Origin: Dendrophyllia cribrosa
Taxonomy: Eukaryota; Cnidaria; Anthozoa; Scleractinia; Dendrophylliidae
Assembly (NCBI GenBank): GCA_024195265.1
Contig: JAJLRJ010000002.1
Location: forward strand, 45,726,252-45,790,251
DNA: 64,000 nucleotides
Reading direction: 5' to 3'
The notes under the pieces were generated by a model, which was given only the letters and a program-made list of their open reading frames with translations, searched no databases and had not been told where the DNA came from. A program made the position numbers and the translations under genes. Positions 54,250 through 64,000 of this stretch are shown one piece after another. Within the stretch, counting starts at the first letter, position 1. The number at the start of each line of letters is the position of its first letter.

Positions 54250-55157
54250 TAGCCTGCGTGGCAAGCGTTCCCGTACGAACGAATTTTCCCGCATTCTGGC
54301 CGCGCGAAAATTGGGGCGAGAGCAAAAAATCGGAGGACGGGGGGGGGGGGGGAGTGGGGATATGAGGGAACGCTTGCCTGCAAACACCACGATTTTGAAA
54401 AACGCCCACCTATTTGTCACGGTTGATTTCATTCGCCGATTGACAGCTTGGCAACAAATTAGCCAATTACAGATTACCGGATGTAGAATTTTACTTCCTT
54501 TAAAAAATAAAACGCTTCGTAAACGGTTGAAAAGATTCATGGAATTAATAAACCTTCTCCCCATTTAAAAACAATGCTGACTTAAATTAGAAGACATATC
54601 CGTATATTTACTTGCTTTGACTTATTGAATCCACCACCGGTTAACAGAGCCGGTGAAATAATTCCCGCTACTAAAATATAACACAACAGCTACTCAGCTC
54701 AACGCGACTGTACTGCTGTGTTTTGTTTACGGTTATATTTTTAATATTTCTAGTTCAAAATCGATCTTCGCTTTCCTCGCTATTTTCTGACTTTTCTATG
54801 GTACGAGCACTAATCATTCAGCTTCATTTCATCTTATATTTTGCTGTGACCAAAATAAAACTCGAATCGGCCCACAAATCAGACAAATGCAAATAGATCT
54901 TCCCACAAACGACACGCTACTTGGAGCTTGCCGGAATTCAACGCCAATTCAATGTCAATCAAGGCTACCACGCCGCTCCAATCAGACGCTCCGTTGTTGG
55001 GCCAACGGGTTCTTCAAAATCGTGGGGTTTGCCTGCAAGCGTTCCCTCATCTCCCCACTCCCACCCCCGTCCTCCGATTTTTTGCTCTCGCTCCAATTTT
55101 CGCGCGGCCAGAATGCGGAAAAATTCGTTCGTACGGGAACGCTTGCTACGCAGGCTA
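54250..55157. mobile_element. TIR element with ~160-bp inverted repeats
   Basis: TAGCCTGCGTGGCAAGCGTT at the left and its near complement at the right begin arms of about 160 bp (54250-54410 and 55000-55157) that include a G-run and CCTCCGATTTTTTGCTCTCG. The 590-bp interior has no recognisable coding sequence. Confidence 0.75.
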
Positions 55158-55369
55158 AGTTTTGGAAGGCTCTAGACTTGCCCATGGTTTGCATGTGGTG
55201 AGGTGCAGATCTTCCATATTTAAATATTGCTCTGATTCAATGCTTTTGCCTGACCTGAAGGCTAAATTTCTTACATGTAGCTTATAGCCACAGCAAACGG
55301 GCAGAACAAAAGCGATGGTGTAAATTTTAGGAAATTAGCCTTCTGGCAACAAAAGAAACACATTTAATG

Positions 55370-55531
55370 TTAAAGGCCCAGTATCACCCAAAATGCATTG
55401 CGTGCCCAATGCCTCCACGATTGAATTTAATGCAGTCGAAAATTCCTGAAAGAGCCAATCATGAGCGAGCTCGTCATTTGAAAACAAAAATAAATGACTG
55501 CAAAGCCGAATGGGTGATTTTGGGCCTTTAA
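55370..55531. mobile_element. TTAA-type MITE, 162 bp
   Basis: TTAA at both ends, with ends AGGCCCAGTATCACCCA and a near complement. It lies just downstream of DAD1. Confidence 0.7.
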
Positions 55532-55860
55532 CTACGCCATGAGTATAGGCTACTTGAGGCATCTTGTTACACAAAATCTGCAGCAAATGCAAGCAGTTGG
55601 CAATATACATGTATACCCTTTATGCAACAAGCCCTTCACATATTCCAGTATCAGTGTTCCCACTATCACAAACCAAGAATCAGGGCATCATTCTTTCCGA
55701 AGGGATTTAAGATCTGGAAAGCACATTCCTACCCCCTGCAAGAAAATACCAGCAACACAAAATTTATTATGGAAAATGATGTATTTAATACAAACATGGA
55801 TTTATTCTTGATGTTTTGGCTACCATGTGGCACTAGAATTGTTAGAACTACAAAGTTTTT

Positions 55861-55866
55861 TTTATT
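55861..55866 (-). terminator. Probable DAD1 poly(A) signal AATAAA
   Basis: AATAAA on the minus strand about 70 nt after the DAD1 stop codon, the only good signal in that interval. Confidence 0.6.
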
Positions 55867-55935
55867 CTGGTAAAACAATATAAACAGTTTGTCATTCTGT
55901 CCAATGTGGAGGGCTTCATTTCTGCTATGGTCACT

Positions 55936-56066
55936 TCAGCCAATGAAATTCATGACGACTAGATGGAGGATGACACTAGCGAAGATAAAATCAGCGAATG
56001 CTCTCTCAGGTGAGATGCCCTTGAAGTCGGACAGGTTTGCAGGGTTGCTCTGGACTCGAAGACAAA
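55936..56066 (-). CDS. DAD1: DAD1 exon 2
   Basis: Two bases complete a valine codon, then 42 codons and a TGA stop at 55936-55938. It contains [20 protein letters not shown], the most conserved part of the family. Confidence 0.93.
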
Positions 56067-59000
56067 CTGAAATCAAAACACAACAAGACACACAAACATG
56101 AGCATTATGTTGATAAATTAATGGTAAAACTGAGCCCTAGTCAAAGTATCTGTGTTGAAATAGTGCTCACCATTTGTATCCAAAATTTTGAAGCCTTTTG
56201 CAACAAAAAGATGCCCAAAATAAACAAAAGAAGCCAAAAGAATGACTCTGAAGGGCTCCCTACTGGTAAACCTCTTTGAGAAATTCAATAACAAAAACAA
56301 TGGACCTTTTCACGCGTTGAAAATAAGTACAAAAGTTCCTTCACATTAAGGTGGCTCGACTGGGTTTTTTGGTGACATAATACCCCAACTTTGAACGGCT
56401 GATACTTCACTGTCTGAGCTTGGTCAGGCAAGCTGCTTCACACATATACTAGAGATGAAATAAACTTTCCAAAAAAGTATATTTGATTGACATCGGTGTT
56501 GCCATAACAACGATCTGATGACGTCATGTATTTTGCATATTAGTAATTTTCTCAACATCTAGAGCTAAACTTTTAAAACGATTGTATGCCTCTTATAGTC
56601 TAGATGTATATCTTCAAGACTGCAAAGTTTGAAAAAATTCTATGAGAGCGTTTTCGAATAAAATTGAGTTGAATATTTTCCATCAAAAATTTAAATATTC
56701 GCATTATTTTCTGTTATTTCGTCGATGCCAGCGCTTTCCTGACAAATTGAAACAACATTTTCACCATATATTATTCATGTGCCATAAACCTACATTCCCT
56801 GAAGGTTTCATCCTGTTTGCTTCACTAGATTTCAATTGATGTGATCGGAAGCAATGTCTTAAATATGCTCATTTTACTCACAGAAGTAACACTTTTGTTA
56901 GGAAAGCGTTTATTTAAAAACTAGTCGATGAAATTTTTTTAAAATCTTTTGATCTAAAGTTGTACATGTGATGCACTATCTCTGCAAACTTCAAGTGCAT
57001 TGAATCATTTTAAGGGCGCGAAATACAATTAAAAGTATACGGGACTTTTGCATTCGTCTTCCAAAGTTTCATTGCCGTATTATTTGTTGACAGCTGATTT
57101 ATTTCAGGACTTTCTCTTTTGTCTACATTTTACATATTTGTGCACTTTTGAATAAATTATAAACGTGTTACATGTGCATGACTGCAGCCTTATGTTAATT
57201 GCCATTGTAGTCATTGTACTATGAAAAGAATTTTCACAATCGCTTTGGAGCATGCAGGCATGGCAAACGTGTTGTTTCAAAAGCGCACAAATATGTAGAC
57301 AAAAGAGAAAGTTCTGAAATAAACCAGCTGTCAACAAATAATACGGCAATGAAACTTTGGAAGACGAATGCAAAAGTCCCCTATAATTTTAATTTTATTT
57401 CGCGCCCTTAAAGTGATTCAATGCACTTGAAATTTGCAGAGATAGTGCATTACATGTACAACTTTAGATCAAAAGATTTTTAAAAAATTTCATCGACTAG
57501 TTTTTAAATAAACGCTTCCCTAACAAAAGTGTTACTTCTGTGAGTAAAATGAGCATATTTAAGACATTGCTTCCGATCACATCAACTGAAATCTAGTGAA
57601 GCAAACAGGATGAAACCTTCAGGGAATGTAGTTTTATGGCACATGAATAATATGTGGTAAAAATATTGTTTCAATTTGTCAGGAAAACGCTGGCATCGAC
57701 GAAATAACAGAAAGTAAAGCGAATTTTTAAATTTTTGATGGAAAATATTCAACTCAATTTTATTTGAAAACGCTCTCAAAGAATTTTTTCAAACTTTGCA
57801 GTCTTGAAGACATACATCTAGACTATAAGAGGCATACAGTCGTTTTAAAAGTTTAGGTCTAGATGTTGAGAAAATTACTAATATGCAAAAACCATGACGT
57901 CATCAGATCGTTGTTATGGTAACACTGATGTCAATCAAATCTACTTTTTTGGAAAGTTCATTCCATCTCTAGTTTATGTGTGAAGCAGCTTGCCTGACCG
58001 ATCTCAGACAGTAAAGTATCAGCCGTTCAAAGTTGGGATGTTATGTCACCAAAAATCCCAGTCGAGCCACCTTAATGCAAAAATCAAGGCACTTTGATTC
58101 TCCTAATCACAGCATTGTCTTTTTTACATAAGTTACACATGACAAAAATATGACAAAGTAATGGAACATGTTCCAAGCAACCACAGCACTGGAAAAAGAG
58201 ATGTACATTTATATGTACCACAACACTTAATAACCAAAACAAATCATGGAGAAGCTTGTGCCTTAACCCTTTAATCAGCAATCGTACATATATGTACGAA
58301 GGGACTGTCCTTGGTAAGGACCCTCTGAAATACAGTGATCATGCCCTGCACTGTTTCAGCGAGTTTTACATGAAGTATAAGGCGTGTTTCGGCGTTCGAA
58401 TGGATTTTGAGCTGTTTACATCATATTTCTCGCCATTTCTGCAGAGAAATTCCTGTGTTTTTAATCTACTGTATCTTTGAAGACCCAGTATTGTCCATTA
58501 TCCTTTATGCCCCTCTAAACAATAGAAGTCTCGCTCCTGTGCAAACCAAATAATAACAGAGGCATGTGAAGCATAATGGACAATACTGGGTCTTTAATAA
58601 TGTTTCATGGACTTATTTGCTTTGATGAATGACATTCATTTATACAAGGAATTACAGCTTGTGATTTTGAAGAAGAATGTTCGAAGGAAAGCAATCAAGC
58701 TCTGCTGGGTTGTATTTGCGACTGGGAAGGAACATGTTACAACTTTGGCAGCAGTAGGCATTCCACGAGTGGAAATTCAAAACAATTTGGTAAAATATTG
58801 ACATTTTTACCACTTACTTCAAATAATAGTGCTTTGATACATAGTTTGGGAATGTTGGGAGGTAACGAAGAAGAGCTTCTGCCATATTTGTTACTTGTGC
58901 TCCCAGCAATAATATTTTCTTAAAAAAATGTCAGTTAAAGGGTACTCCCAACCTTTGCAAGTGCGTCCTTCGGAAAAATATTTGTACCAAAAAAATTTGC

Positions 59001-61051
59001 ATAAGAGTAGTATAACAAACTTTATAATTCAACACATTGATACACTGCCCAAATATGGTCAAAAAGTTATCGATATATGTTATGTCTACATGACGTATAT
59101 CCAACGATGGAGGTAAATTTCGCATTTTGACAAGAGAATGCAAAAATGACGGACCAGCCTCAATATTTTTTCTTCAAACTGTGCTTTGTTATCAATGTGT
59201 TGAACTATAAAACTATTGTGCTCAAGCCTGCGTGATATCGCCTAATTTTAGCCAACTCGGCCTGGCCTACGGCTTTGTCGGCTAAGAATTAGGCGATATC
59301 ACGCGCACTTTCACCCTACATGTATAATAGTTAAATATATCAATAGAAAGCTTAATAAATGTTGTTTTTGATAAAAAATATAGTTTAAGAGACTTTTCCT
59401 TTACAAATGGTCATGAGCCGATAAACCAACACACAACCAAGGATTGTACAATTGAATTTATTAAGCTTTCTATATACTGTATTATTGTTTGTTATTATTA
59501 CTCTTGAAACTGGTGTGTGTACGAATTTTTTGGTTGGGAGTACCCTGAAGGCCTTCTCAAAAATTGAAACAGATTGCTACATGTGTGTTTTGGGTAGGAT
59601 CCAAGGAGTTCTATGTAGTAACAGTTAAATAGTAAAAGGTTGCTTGGCCAGAATCAGTTCTAAAACAGCGGAAGGTTCAATATTATTGTTGAGAGTACTA
59701 GTGCAGGGACAGCAGAGCCAGGGGGCTTTAGCGCCCACAATTTCAAGCATAAAAATAAAAATTGAAAAGAAATAAAGACCCTTACCCCAACCTCCCAAAG
59801 GGTCGCTTTCAATTCCCCCCAGTTGAAATTGCACTCAGCCGTCCCTGTAGTGGCATGTTTACTGATGTTTACGGGCTTAATAAATTTAGGCCCCGACCAC
59901 ACTAATGCATTTTCCAAAGTCTCCGTTTTCATCTCGAAGAAAACGCAGCAAAATATTTTCGCCCACACTAGCGTTTTTGCATCGTTTTCACCTGTCCACA
60001 CTAAAATGGTCGAAAACTATGAAAACGACTGTCAAAGGTGATAGATGCTCCGATTTGGACTGGAACCGATAGCATGTGACGCTCTTTATGTCATAGTTAT
60101 CAAAAGTCTCCGTTTTCAGCTGTCCACACTAGAGATTTTACGTCACCGTTTTCAACCGTCCACACTAGAGATTTTACATCACCGATTTCAAAAGTCTCCG
60201 TTTTCACCTGTCCACACTAGAAACGAAGTGTCTTTAAAACAATGCGTTTTCAAAAGTCTCCACGTTTGAAACCGTTTTCAAAAGTCTCCGTTTTTATCAG
60301 CGTTTTCGGGTGTTTTAGTGTGGATGATAGGCGAAAAGGCATCAAAACGTATGCGTTTTCAAACAAAAATTGCATTAGTGTGGTCGGGGCCTTAGATGCC
60401 GAGTAGTTGGAGGCATCCTACACTTAAAGCAAGGGTGCACTTCAGTGATAAGGCTGGCTTGACACTTGCAGCCAATTTAGCTCTTTTATTTTCTGCACAC
60501 CACAGGCAGATACAGATTTGCGTGTCCACTACATTTTTAGGGGGGTTTAAAAAATTATACAGTAACATTTTTGTTTGCTAGATGTACAGTAGACAATTTT
60601 TACCCAAAAAGCAGGCAAACATGAACAGTTATGACCTCTGCTTTTAACAATCTAGCAACAAACAGGAATTATGCGGTGTAACTTCATCTAAGCTGACACC
60701 ACGTGTCTCTTGTTAGCTCACGATCTACGTGTCACACGCTCAGGTTGCAGCGCTCAGATTTTTTTAACGCGAGCTTAGAAACATGGAAATAGAAGGAAAA
60801 GTAACACTATTACTAAACCACTATCTTTTCTTACCTCCTAAGACAAAAGATCCCACGCATGAGATGAAACCGGACAAAAATGAGTTGAATGGAAAGGTTC
60901 CCACAAGACAACAATACACAAACTGGATTATTCCGGTTAACATGATGTAAAATAGATATGCATCCACTATCTTGAGCTTCTTTGGAGTCGTCTGAGTGTA
61001 TTCATCGTAGAACTTAACCAAGATGTTCTTTATGTTGGAGAAAGTATCCAT
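55936..61051 (-). CDS. DAD1: DAD1, oligosaccharyltransferase subunit, two exons, 115 aa
   Basis: DAD1 (OST2 in yeast) is a small membrane subunit of the ER oligosaccharyltransferase complex that N-glycosylates nascent proteins. Exon 1 is 61051-60835 (donor AG|GTAAGA) and exon 2 is 56066-55936 (acceptor TTTCAG). Phases match and the sum is 348 nt. Exon 1 encodes the basic N-terminus and the conserved [19 protein letters not shown] stretch, here [20 protein letters not shown]. Exon 2 gives [20 protein letters not shown] and ends [11 protein letters not shown], the hallmark C-terminus. The length is close to the usual 113 residues. The 4.8-kb intron holds a 1.7-kb palindrome, a TTAA-type element and a Harbinger-like element. 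The gene diverges from GINS3 with 320 bp between start codons. Confidence 0.95.
56346..58075. mobile_element. 1.7-kb palindromic foldback element in the DAD1 intron, TTAA-flanked
   Basis: TTAA at both ends. The left end TTAAGGTGGCTCGACTGGG pairs with the right. The arms run about 840 bp each to a loop of about 60 bp near 57190-57245. Mirror frames of 65 codons (56642-56839 plus, 57779-57582 minus) differ at a handful of positions. The shared end motif with 35412-37049 and 43602-45398 shows a common terminal family. Bases 58076-58934 show nothing I can name. Confidence 0.9.
58935..59546. mobile_element. TTAA-type element with nested foldback
   Basis: Left TTAA at 58935; ends AAGGGTACTCCCAACC and GGTTGGGAGTACCCT are inverted repeats. 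The right TTAA is decayed (TGAA). A tight hairpin lies at 59232-59306 (GTGATATCGCCTAATTTTAG pairs with its complement). Confidence 0.65.
59889..60391. mobile_element. Harbinger-like MITE with internal minisatellite, TTA target
   Basis: TTA flanks both ends (59886-59888, 60392-60394). The ends GGCCCCGACCACACTAATGC are inverted repeats. Inside, units of about 35-45 bp with AAAGTCTCCGTTTTCA and GTCCACACTAGAGATTTTAC recur. It lies in the DAD1 intron. Confidence 0.8.
60835..61051 (-). CDS. DAD1: DAD1 exon 1
   Basis: Starts ATGGATACTTTCTCC and covers 72 codons plus one base. The frame would read on into the intron as GGKKR, but the donor at 60834 and the match of the next exon show the correct break. 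Confidence 0.93.
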
Positions 61052-61371
61052 ATTTCTTCTCTGAGAGACAAAATGCGATCCTTTCTTCAGCGATGAATGT
61101 GTAAAAGAAAGAACAAATTATGCTTGGCATGATGGGTAATTTGGACCGTTTAGGACTGGCGCTAGCTTTAAATTTTTGGCGCCGAAATCATACACAATCT
61201 AGTGAAAAATAGCTGATTTTTACTTCACAATTCCATTAGAATTACCGTCTTATCCTTTAAAGCTATTACTCAGGTTTTAATTCAAGCTACAACTCAAAGG
61301 TTGAGCGCGATATACGTTGTTGAAGACAGTACTTTGGATAAAATAAGACATTTAGTTTTCATCGATTCAAC
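61052..61371. promoter_or_regulatory. Divergent DAD1-GINS3 promoter with E2F-type site
   Basis: The 320 bp between the two start codons must hold both core promoters. TTTGGCGC at 61175-61182 matches the E2F consensus TTTSSCGC and sits in a near-palindromic TTTGGCGCCGAAA, so it reads in both directions. A second GGCGC lies near 61158. There is no TATA box near either gene. E2F control of GINS genes is established in animals; its use here is inferred. Confidence 0.6.
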
Positions 61372-61379
61372 ATGGCGGC
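61369..61379 (+). promoter_or_regulatory. YY1-type element at the GINS3 start codon
   Basis: AACATGGCGGC fits the AANATGGCGGC pattern in which a YY1 site overlaps the translation start. It also gives G at +4 for the ATG. Confidence 0.5.
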
Positions 61380-63280
61380 AAGCGGTCCTGCACTTCGACC
61401 ACATCCAAGTTCTGAGCTTGATTATTTTGATCTCGACGACATAATAGCCACACAAGGAAGAATTCCTGCTAAACTAGAAGCACAGATTTATAACCTTGGC
61501 TTCTTGGATCCCAGTTCGGAAGGAAATGATCTGCAGTCTGGCGCAAAACTAGAGCTGCCTTTTTGGCTTGCAAAAGAGCTTTGTAACCGAAGAAGAAAGA
61601 TTGTTTCTGTGGACATTCCTAAAGCTTACAAAGACGGATACAGGGAGATTTTTAAAGCAGATGCAAGTGTTGTGGATCTTCATCGACTTGGGCCTTATTT
61701 CTACGAGTTTGGGACAAAATTGTTACATTTTGATTTTGAAGAAAATTCTCAAATGGCTTCATCAATGCAAGAGGTAGGCTTATGAACATACACTGACTGT
61801 ATGCTGTTTTGGCTATGGATGGGTGCGTATGAGGGGAGGAAATGTCTTATGTTCGATCATTTCTGTATGATCAAGGCCAGGAGCTACACAGGAAAATTTG
61901 TACATGTTTTAGGCTTACAATGTACCTGTCAGCTCTCACTCATTACGCATGCTCATGGCCAAATAAGGGCCAGAGGCTATAGCTGCAGACTTTATCTGGC
62001 TGTTTTGTGTTTGAGCCCTGGGGTCAATTCAATAAAACTTTACACTTGTAATTTACAAGTGTAGCTATTGTTTTCAACCTCTGAAACAATGGCCACACTT
62101 GTAAATTACACTTGTTGAATTGACCCCTGCTTACTTACTGTAAATAGAACAACAAAACATTGACAGTGGCAGAAACAAATTTCCTTGACTACTACTGACA
62201 GCCCGGGACCGATTTCCCACGCTTGGCTCACGAATTTGTGAAATGTAATGTTCCTACTCTCGTGGGGTCTCAACCTTCCTAAACATTACAATAATTCTGT
62301 ATTATCAGTATCCTGGTTGGTGGTTCGGCTGGGATTTAAACCCATGAACTGCCGCTCTGCAGTCTGGTACTGTACCAACTGAGCTAATCAATTAGCTGCT
62401 ACCGGAAGGTAGACCCTATGGAAGTTCCCTCTAAGACCAATTTCAATTGACCATTCCTCTGTTTCAGGCTACAGTATCCTGGGATCAATTCAATAAAGCT
62501 ATTACACTTGTAATTTCCAAATGTAGCCATTGTTTTCAACCTCTGAAACAATGGCTACACTTGTAAAGTACACTTGTAAAATTTTTATTGAATTGACCTC
62601 TGGCTGATATATTGTGTTTTCATGATTATAGCTTTAAGCTTGCTTTATTGTCTTAAAATAGGAAGAAAAAAATTGCCAAAAATTATGAAAGCAAAGAAAT
62701 ATTAACTAAAGGGACAAAATAAACTTCCACAAGAATGGCAACTTTGATTTCTTGACCGCCTGTTATAAAATCAAATTTTATAAACTGTAATCCACTTCCA
62801 TCCTTGTAATCCTGCACTTTATCTCCAAACTACTGTTTCTGTTTTGCTCTATAGAATCTTTTTATCCAGTTTAGTTGTATATTAATTTTGGTGGCATTTG
62901 GCGATATAACATGGAAATAAGCTACCGGTAAGCAAATTTTTGTTAAATTTTGTTTCTTTGGGGACACATGAAATCTTTTGTAAATCATACCCTCCTCCTT
63001 TATACATCATCAAAGAAAATTTTTAATGGAACAAATTTTCTTATTCCTGCAGACCTTTATCAAGAGGTTTCGAAAAATTATGGATTCGTCTCAAAATGCC
63101 GCAAATGAAGATGCTTCACTCTTGACTAACAAGCTTGATCACATAGAAAGACAAGTATTCTCTGCGGGCCGCAAGGGAGTGCGCGAGTTTCTTCAGTGGG
63201 AAGCTGGCAACACTTCGAAAATAACAACTTCAGACACTGTTGTAAACCACAAAAAACGCAAAAGATCTGCGCTTGAGTGA
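61372..63280 (+). CDS. GINS3: GINS3 (PSF3), DNA replication complex GINS subunit, two exons, 209 aa
   Basis: GINS3 is one of four subunits of the GINS ring, which joins MCM2-7 and CDC45 to form the replicative helicase. Exon 1 is 61372-61773 (donor GAG|GTAGGC) and exon 2 is 63053-63280 (acceptor CCTGCAG); phase 0, total 630 nt. The small B domain comes first (SSELDYFDLDDIIATQGRIP). The helical A domain follows with LELPFWLAKELCNRRRKIVS, DVPK-like DIPKAY, and VVDLHRLGPYFYEFGTKLLH. Exon 2 carries FIKRFRKIMDSSQNAANEDA and a basic KKRKR tail. The length is close to the vertebrate protein (about 216). It shares a promoter region with DAD1. The 1.3-kb intron contains two foldback MITEs and a SINE. 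Confidence 0.95.
62019..62128. mobile_element. Foldback MITE in GINS3 intron (copy A)
   Basis: GGGGTCAATTCAATAAAA and the complementary GAATTGACCCC end a 110-bp hairpin centred on CAACCTCTGAAACAATGG. Copy B lies 350 bp downstream. Confidence 0.75.
62318..62400 (-). repeat. tRNA-derived SINE head
   Basis: On the minus strand an A box (TTAGCTCAGTTGG, 62375-62387) and a B box (GGTTTAAATCC, 62332-62342) have tRNA spacing. ACTGCAGAG between them resembles a tRNA-Cys anticodon region. The stems are imperfect. The body probably extends left to about 62200. Confidence 0.6.
62480..62601. mobile_element. Foldback MITE in GINS3 intron (copy B)
   Basis: Same family as 62019-62128: GGGATCAATTCAATAAAG at the left and TTGAATTGACCTC at the right, with the same CAACCTCTGAAACAATGG centre and a slightly longer right arm. 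Confidence 0.75.
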
Positions 63281-63504
63281 TGCTCATTTTATTTAATCAT
63301 TTTCCTTCTGTATTCATGCAAGACAGATGTACATAGCTAATGGCTGGACCTCACTGCAACTCTCCACTTTGACAAGACTTTGGGGGCAGATCCTGGTTTT
63401 GTGCGAGAGTATGTCACCACTTTGGATTTCAACACCCCAAAGAATTTGTCTGGACGATGTAATTGCCATTGCCATATAGAATTTACAGATACTAATATTT
63501 CAGA

Positions 63505-63510
63505 AATAAA
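63505..63510 (+). terminator. Probable GINS3 poly(A) signal AATAAA
   Basis: First AATAAA after the stop codon, about 225 nt downstream, followed by a CA-rich stretch. Confidence 0.5.
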
Positions 63511-63712
63511 ATTTGAAAACAAAAATGACACAACAACAACAACAGAAATGAAAACATGATGTGAGTCACAAAAATTAGGTGCCTTACAGATTAATTAAGG
63601 TACATTTAGCAGGTACATTTGGTTTGGTGTACAAATGTGATCTTAGAATAATTGGTGAACAATAGGGGTTGTCTCCTAGTGAATGCTTGGGTGTTACATG
63701 TACAGTGTATGT

Positions 63713-63812
63713 TGTGGTTCAAATTTTTCCTCGGTTTGAAAATTTTCAAACCAGTTTGATTTTTGTTTTCCTTTGTCTCAGTTTATGGTGAACAAACTGG
63801 TTTGAAAATAAA
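63713..63812. repeat. Foldback family TGTGGTTCAAATTTTTC, copy near the right edge
   Basis: TGTGGTTCAAATTTTTC and TTTGTTTTCCTTTGTCTC match 20611-20766. The right arm is cut short after ACTGGTTTGAAAAT. The final 190 bp (63813-64000) show nothing I can name. Confidence 0.6.
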
Positions 63813-64000
63813 ATACATATTGTATAATATAAATATAAGTGACAGTTTTTGTACTATTGATCTCGGACGCCCTTTCAAATGCCTTGAAAATCAGCCCGCT
63901 TCACACACTTTTGGTTTCACTCCGCAGTTTGAAAAAAGTTCATCATGTGATCAAATTTTTGATGACTGCAAAACGACCACAAAATCGGTAACGTTGAACT

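Noticed and set aside
56642..57779. Two paralogous 65-aa proteins in the DAD1 intron
   Set aside because: Again mirror images of palindrome arms, inside an intron.
63850..63990. Open frame of about 45 codons at the right edge
   Set aside because: Too short, no motif, and not linked by splice sites to GINS3.

Overview
This is a nuclear window from an animal, most likely a stony coral or another anthozoan cnidarian. The host genes are split by GT-AG introns and have clear animal orthologues. The DNA is AT-rich and dominated by transposable elements of kinds common in cnidarians: BEL/Pao, Penelope-like, CR1/jockey-like LINEs, a Crypton-type recombinase relic, tRNA-derived SINEs, and many short inverted-repeat (MITE) and foldback elements. 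The organism call rests on gene style and repeat style only.

Layout. 1-5569: LINE relics on both strands, a frameshifted Penelope-like reverse transcriptase and two small MITEs. 5570-12789: a complete BEL/Pao retrotransposon with two 382-bp LTRs that look identical, a 5-bp target duplication (CCTTT) and an uninterrupted 2067-codon gag-pol frame. It sits inside an older minus-strand LINE. 12928-38343 (minus): a 15-exon MATE/SLC47 multidrug and toxin extrusion gene. I assembled it exon by exon; all splice phases agree and it gives about 635 residues. Its introns are packed with MITEs, SINE scraps, a LINE tail and a probable solo LTR. 38344-55369: gene-free repeat land. It holds a 1.8-kb palindrome, TTAA-flanked elements that abut and share one TTAA, SINEs in inverted arrangement, a candidate hammerhead ribozyme, a Crypton-like tyrosine-recombinase tail between direct repeats, and a rearranged Penelope-like element. 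55861-61051 (minus): DAD1, two exons, with a 1.7-kb palindrome and a TTA-flanked element in its single intron. 61372-63280 (plus): GINS3 (PSF3), two exons. 63281-64000: GINS3 3' flank and a foldback remnant.

The three host genes do not form a pathway. MATE proteins export organic cations across membranes, DAD1 is a subunit of oligosaccharyltransferase in the ER, and GINS3 is a subunit of the replicative helicase complex. DAD1 and GINS3 are divergently arranged 320 bp apart and probably share a promoter, which carries an E2F-type site and a YY1-type ATG element.

The mobile-element layer is the unusual part. At least eight families look like TTAA-target elements, two of them forming 1.7-1.8-kb palindromes, and TTAA sites are re-used so that elements stack end to end. 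I see no intact DNA transposase, so these elements are non-autonomous here. All calls are by eye; no database search was run.
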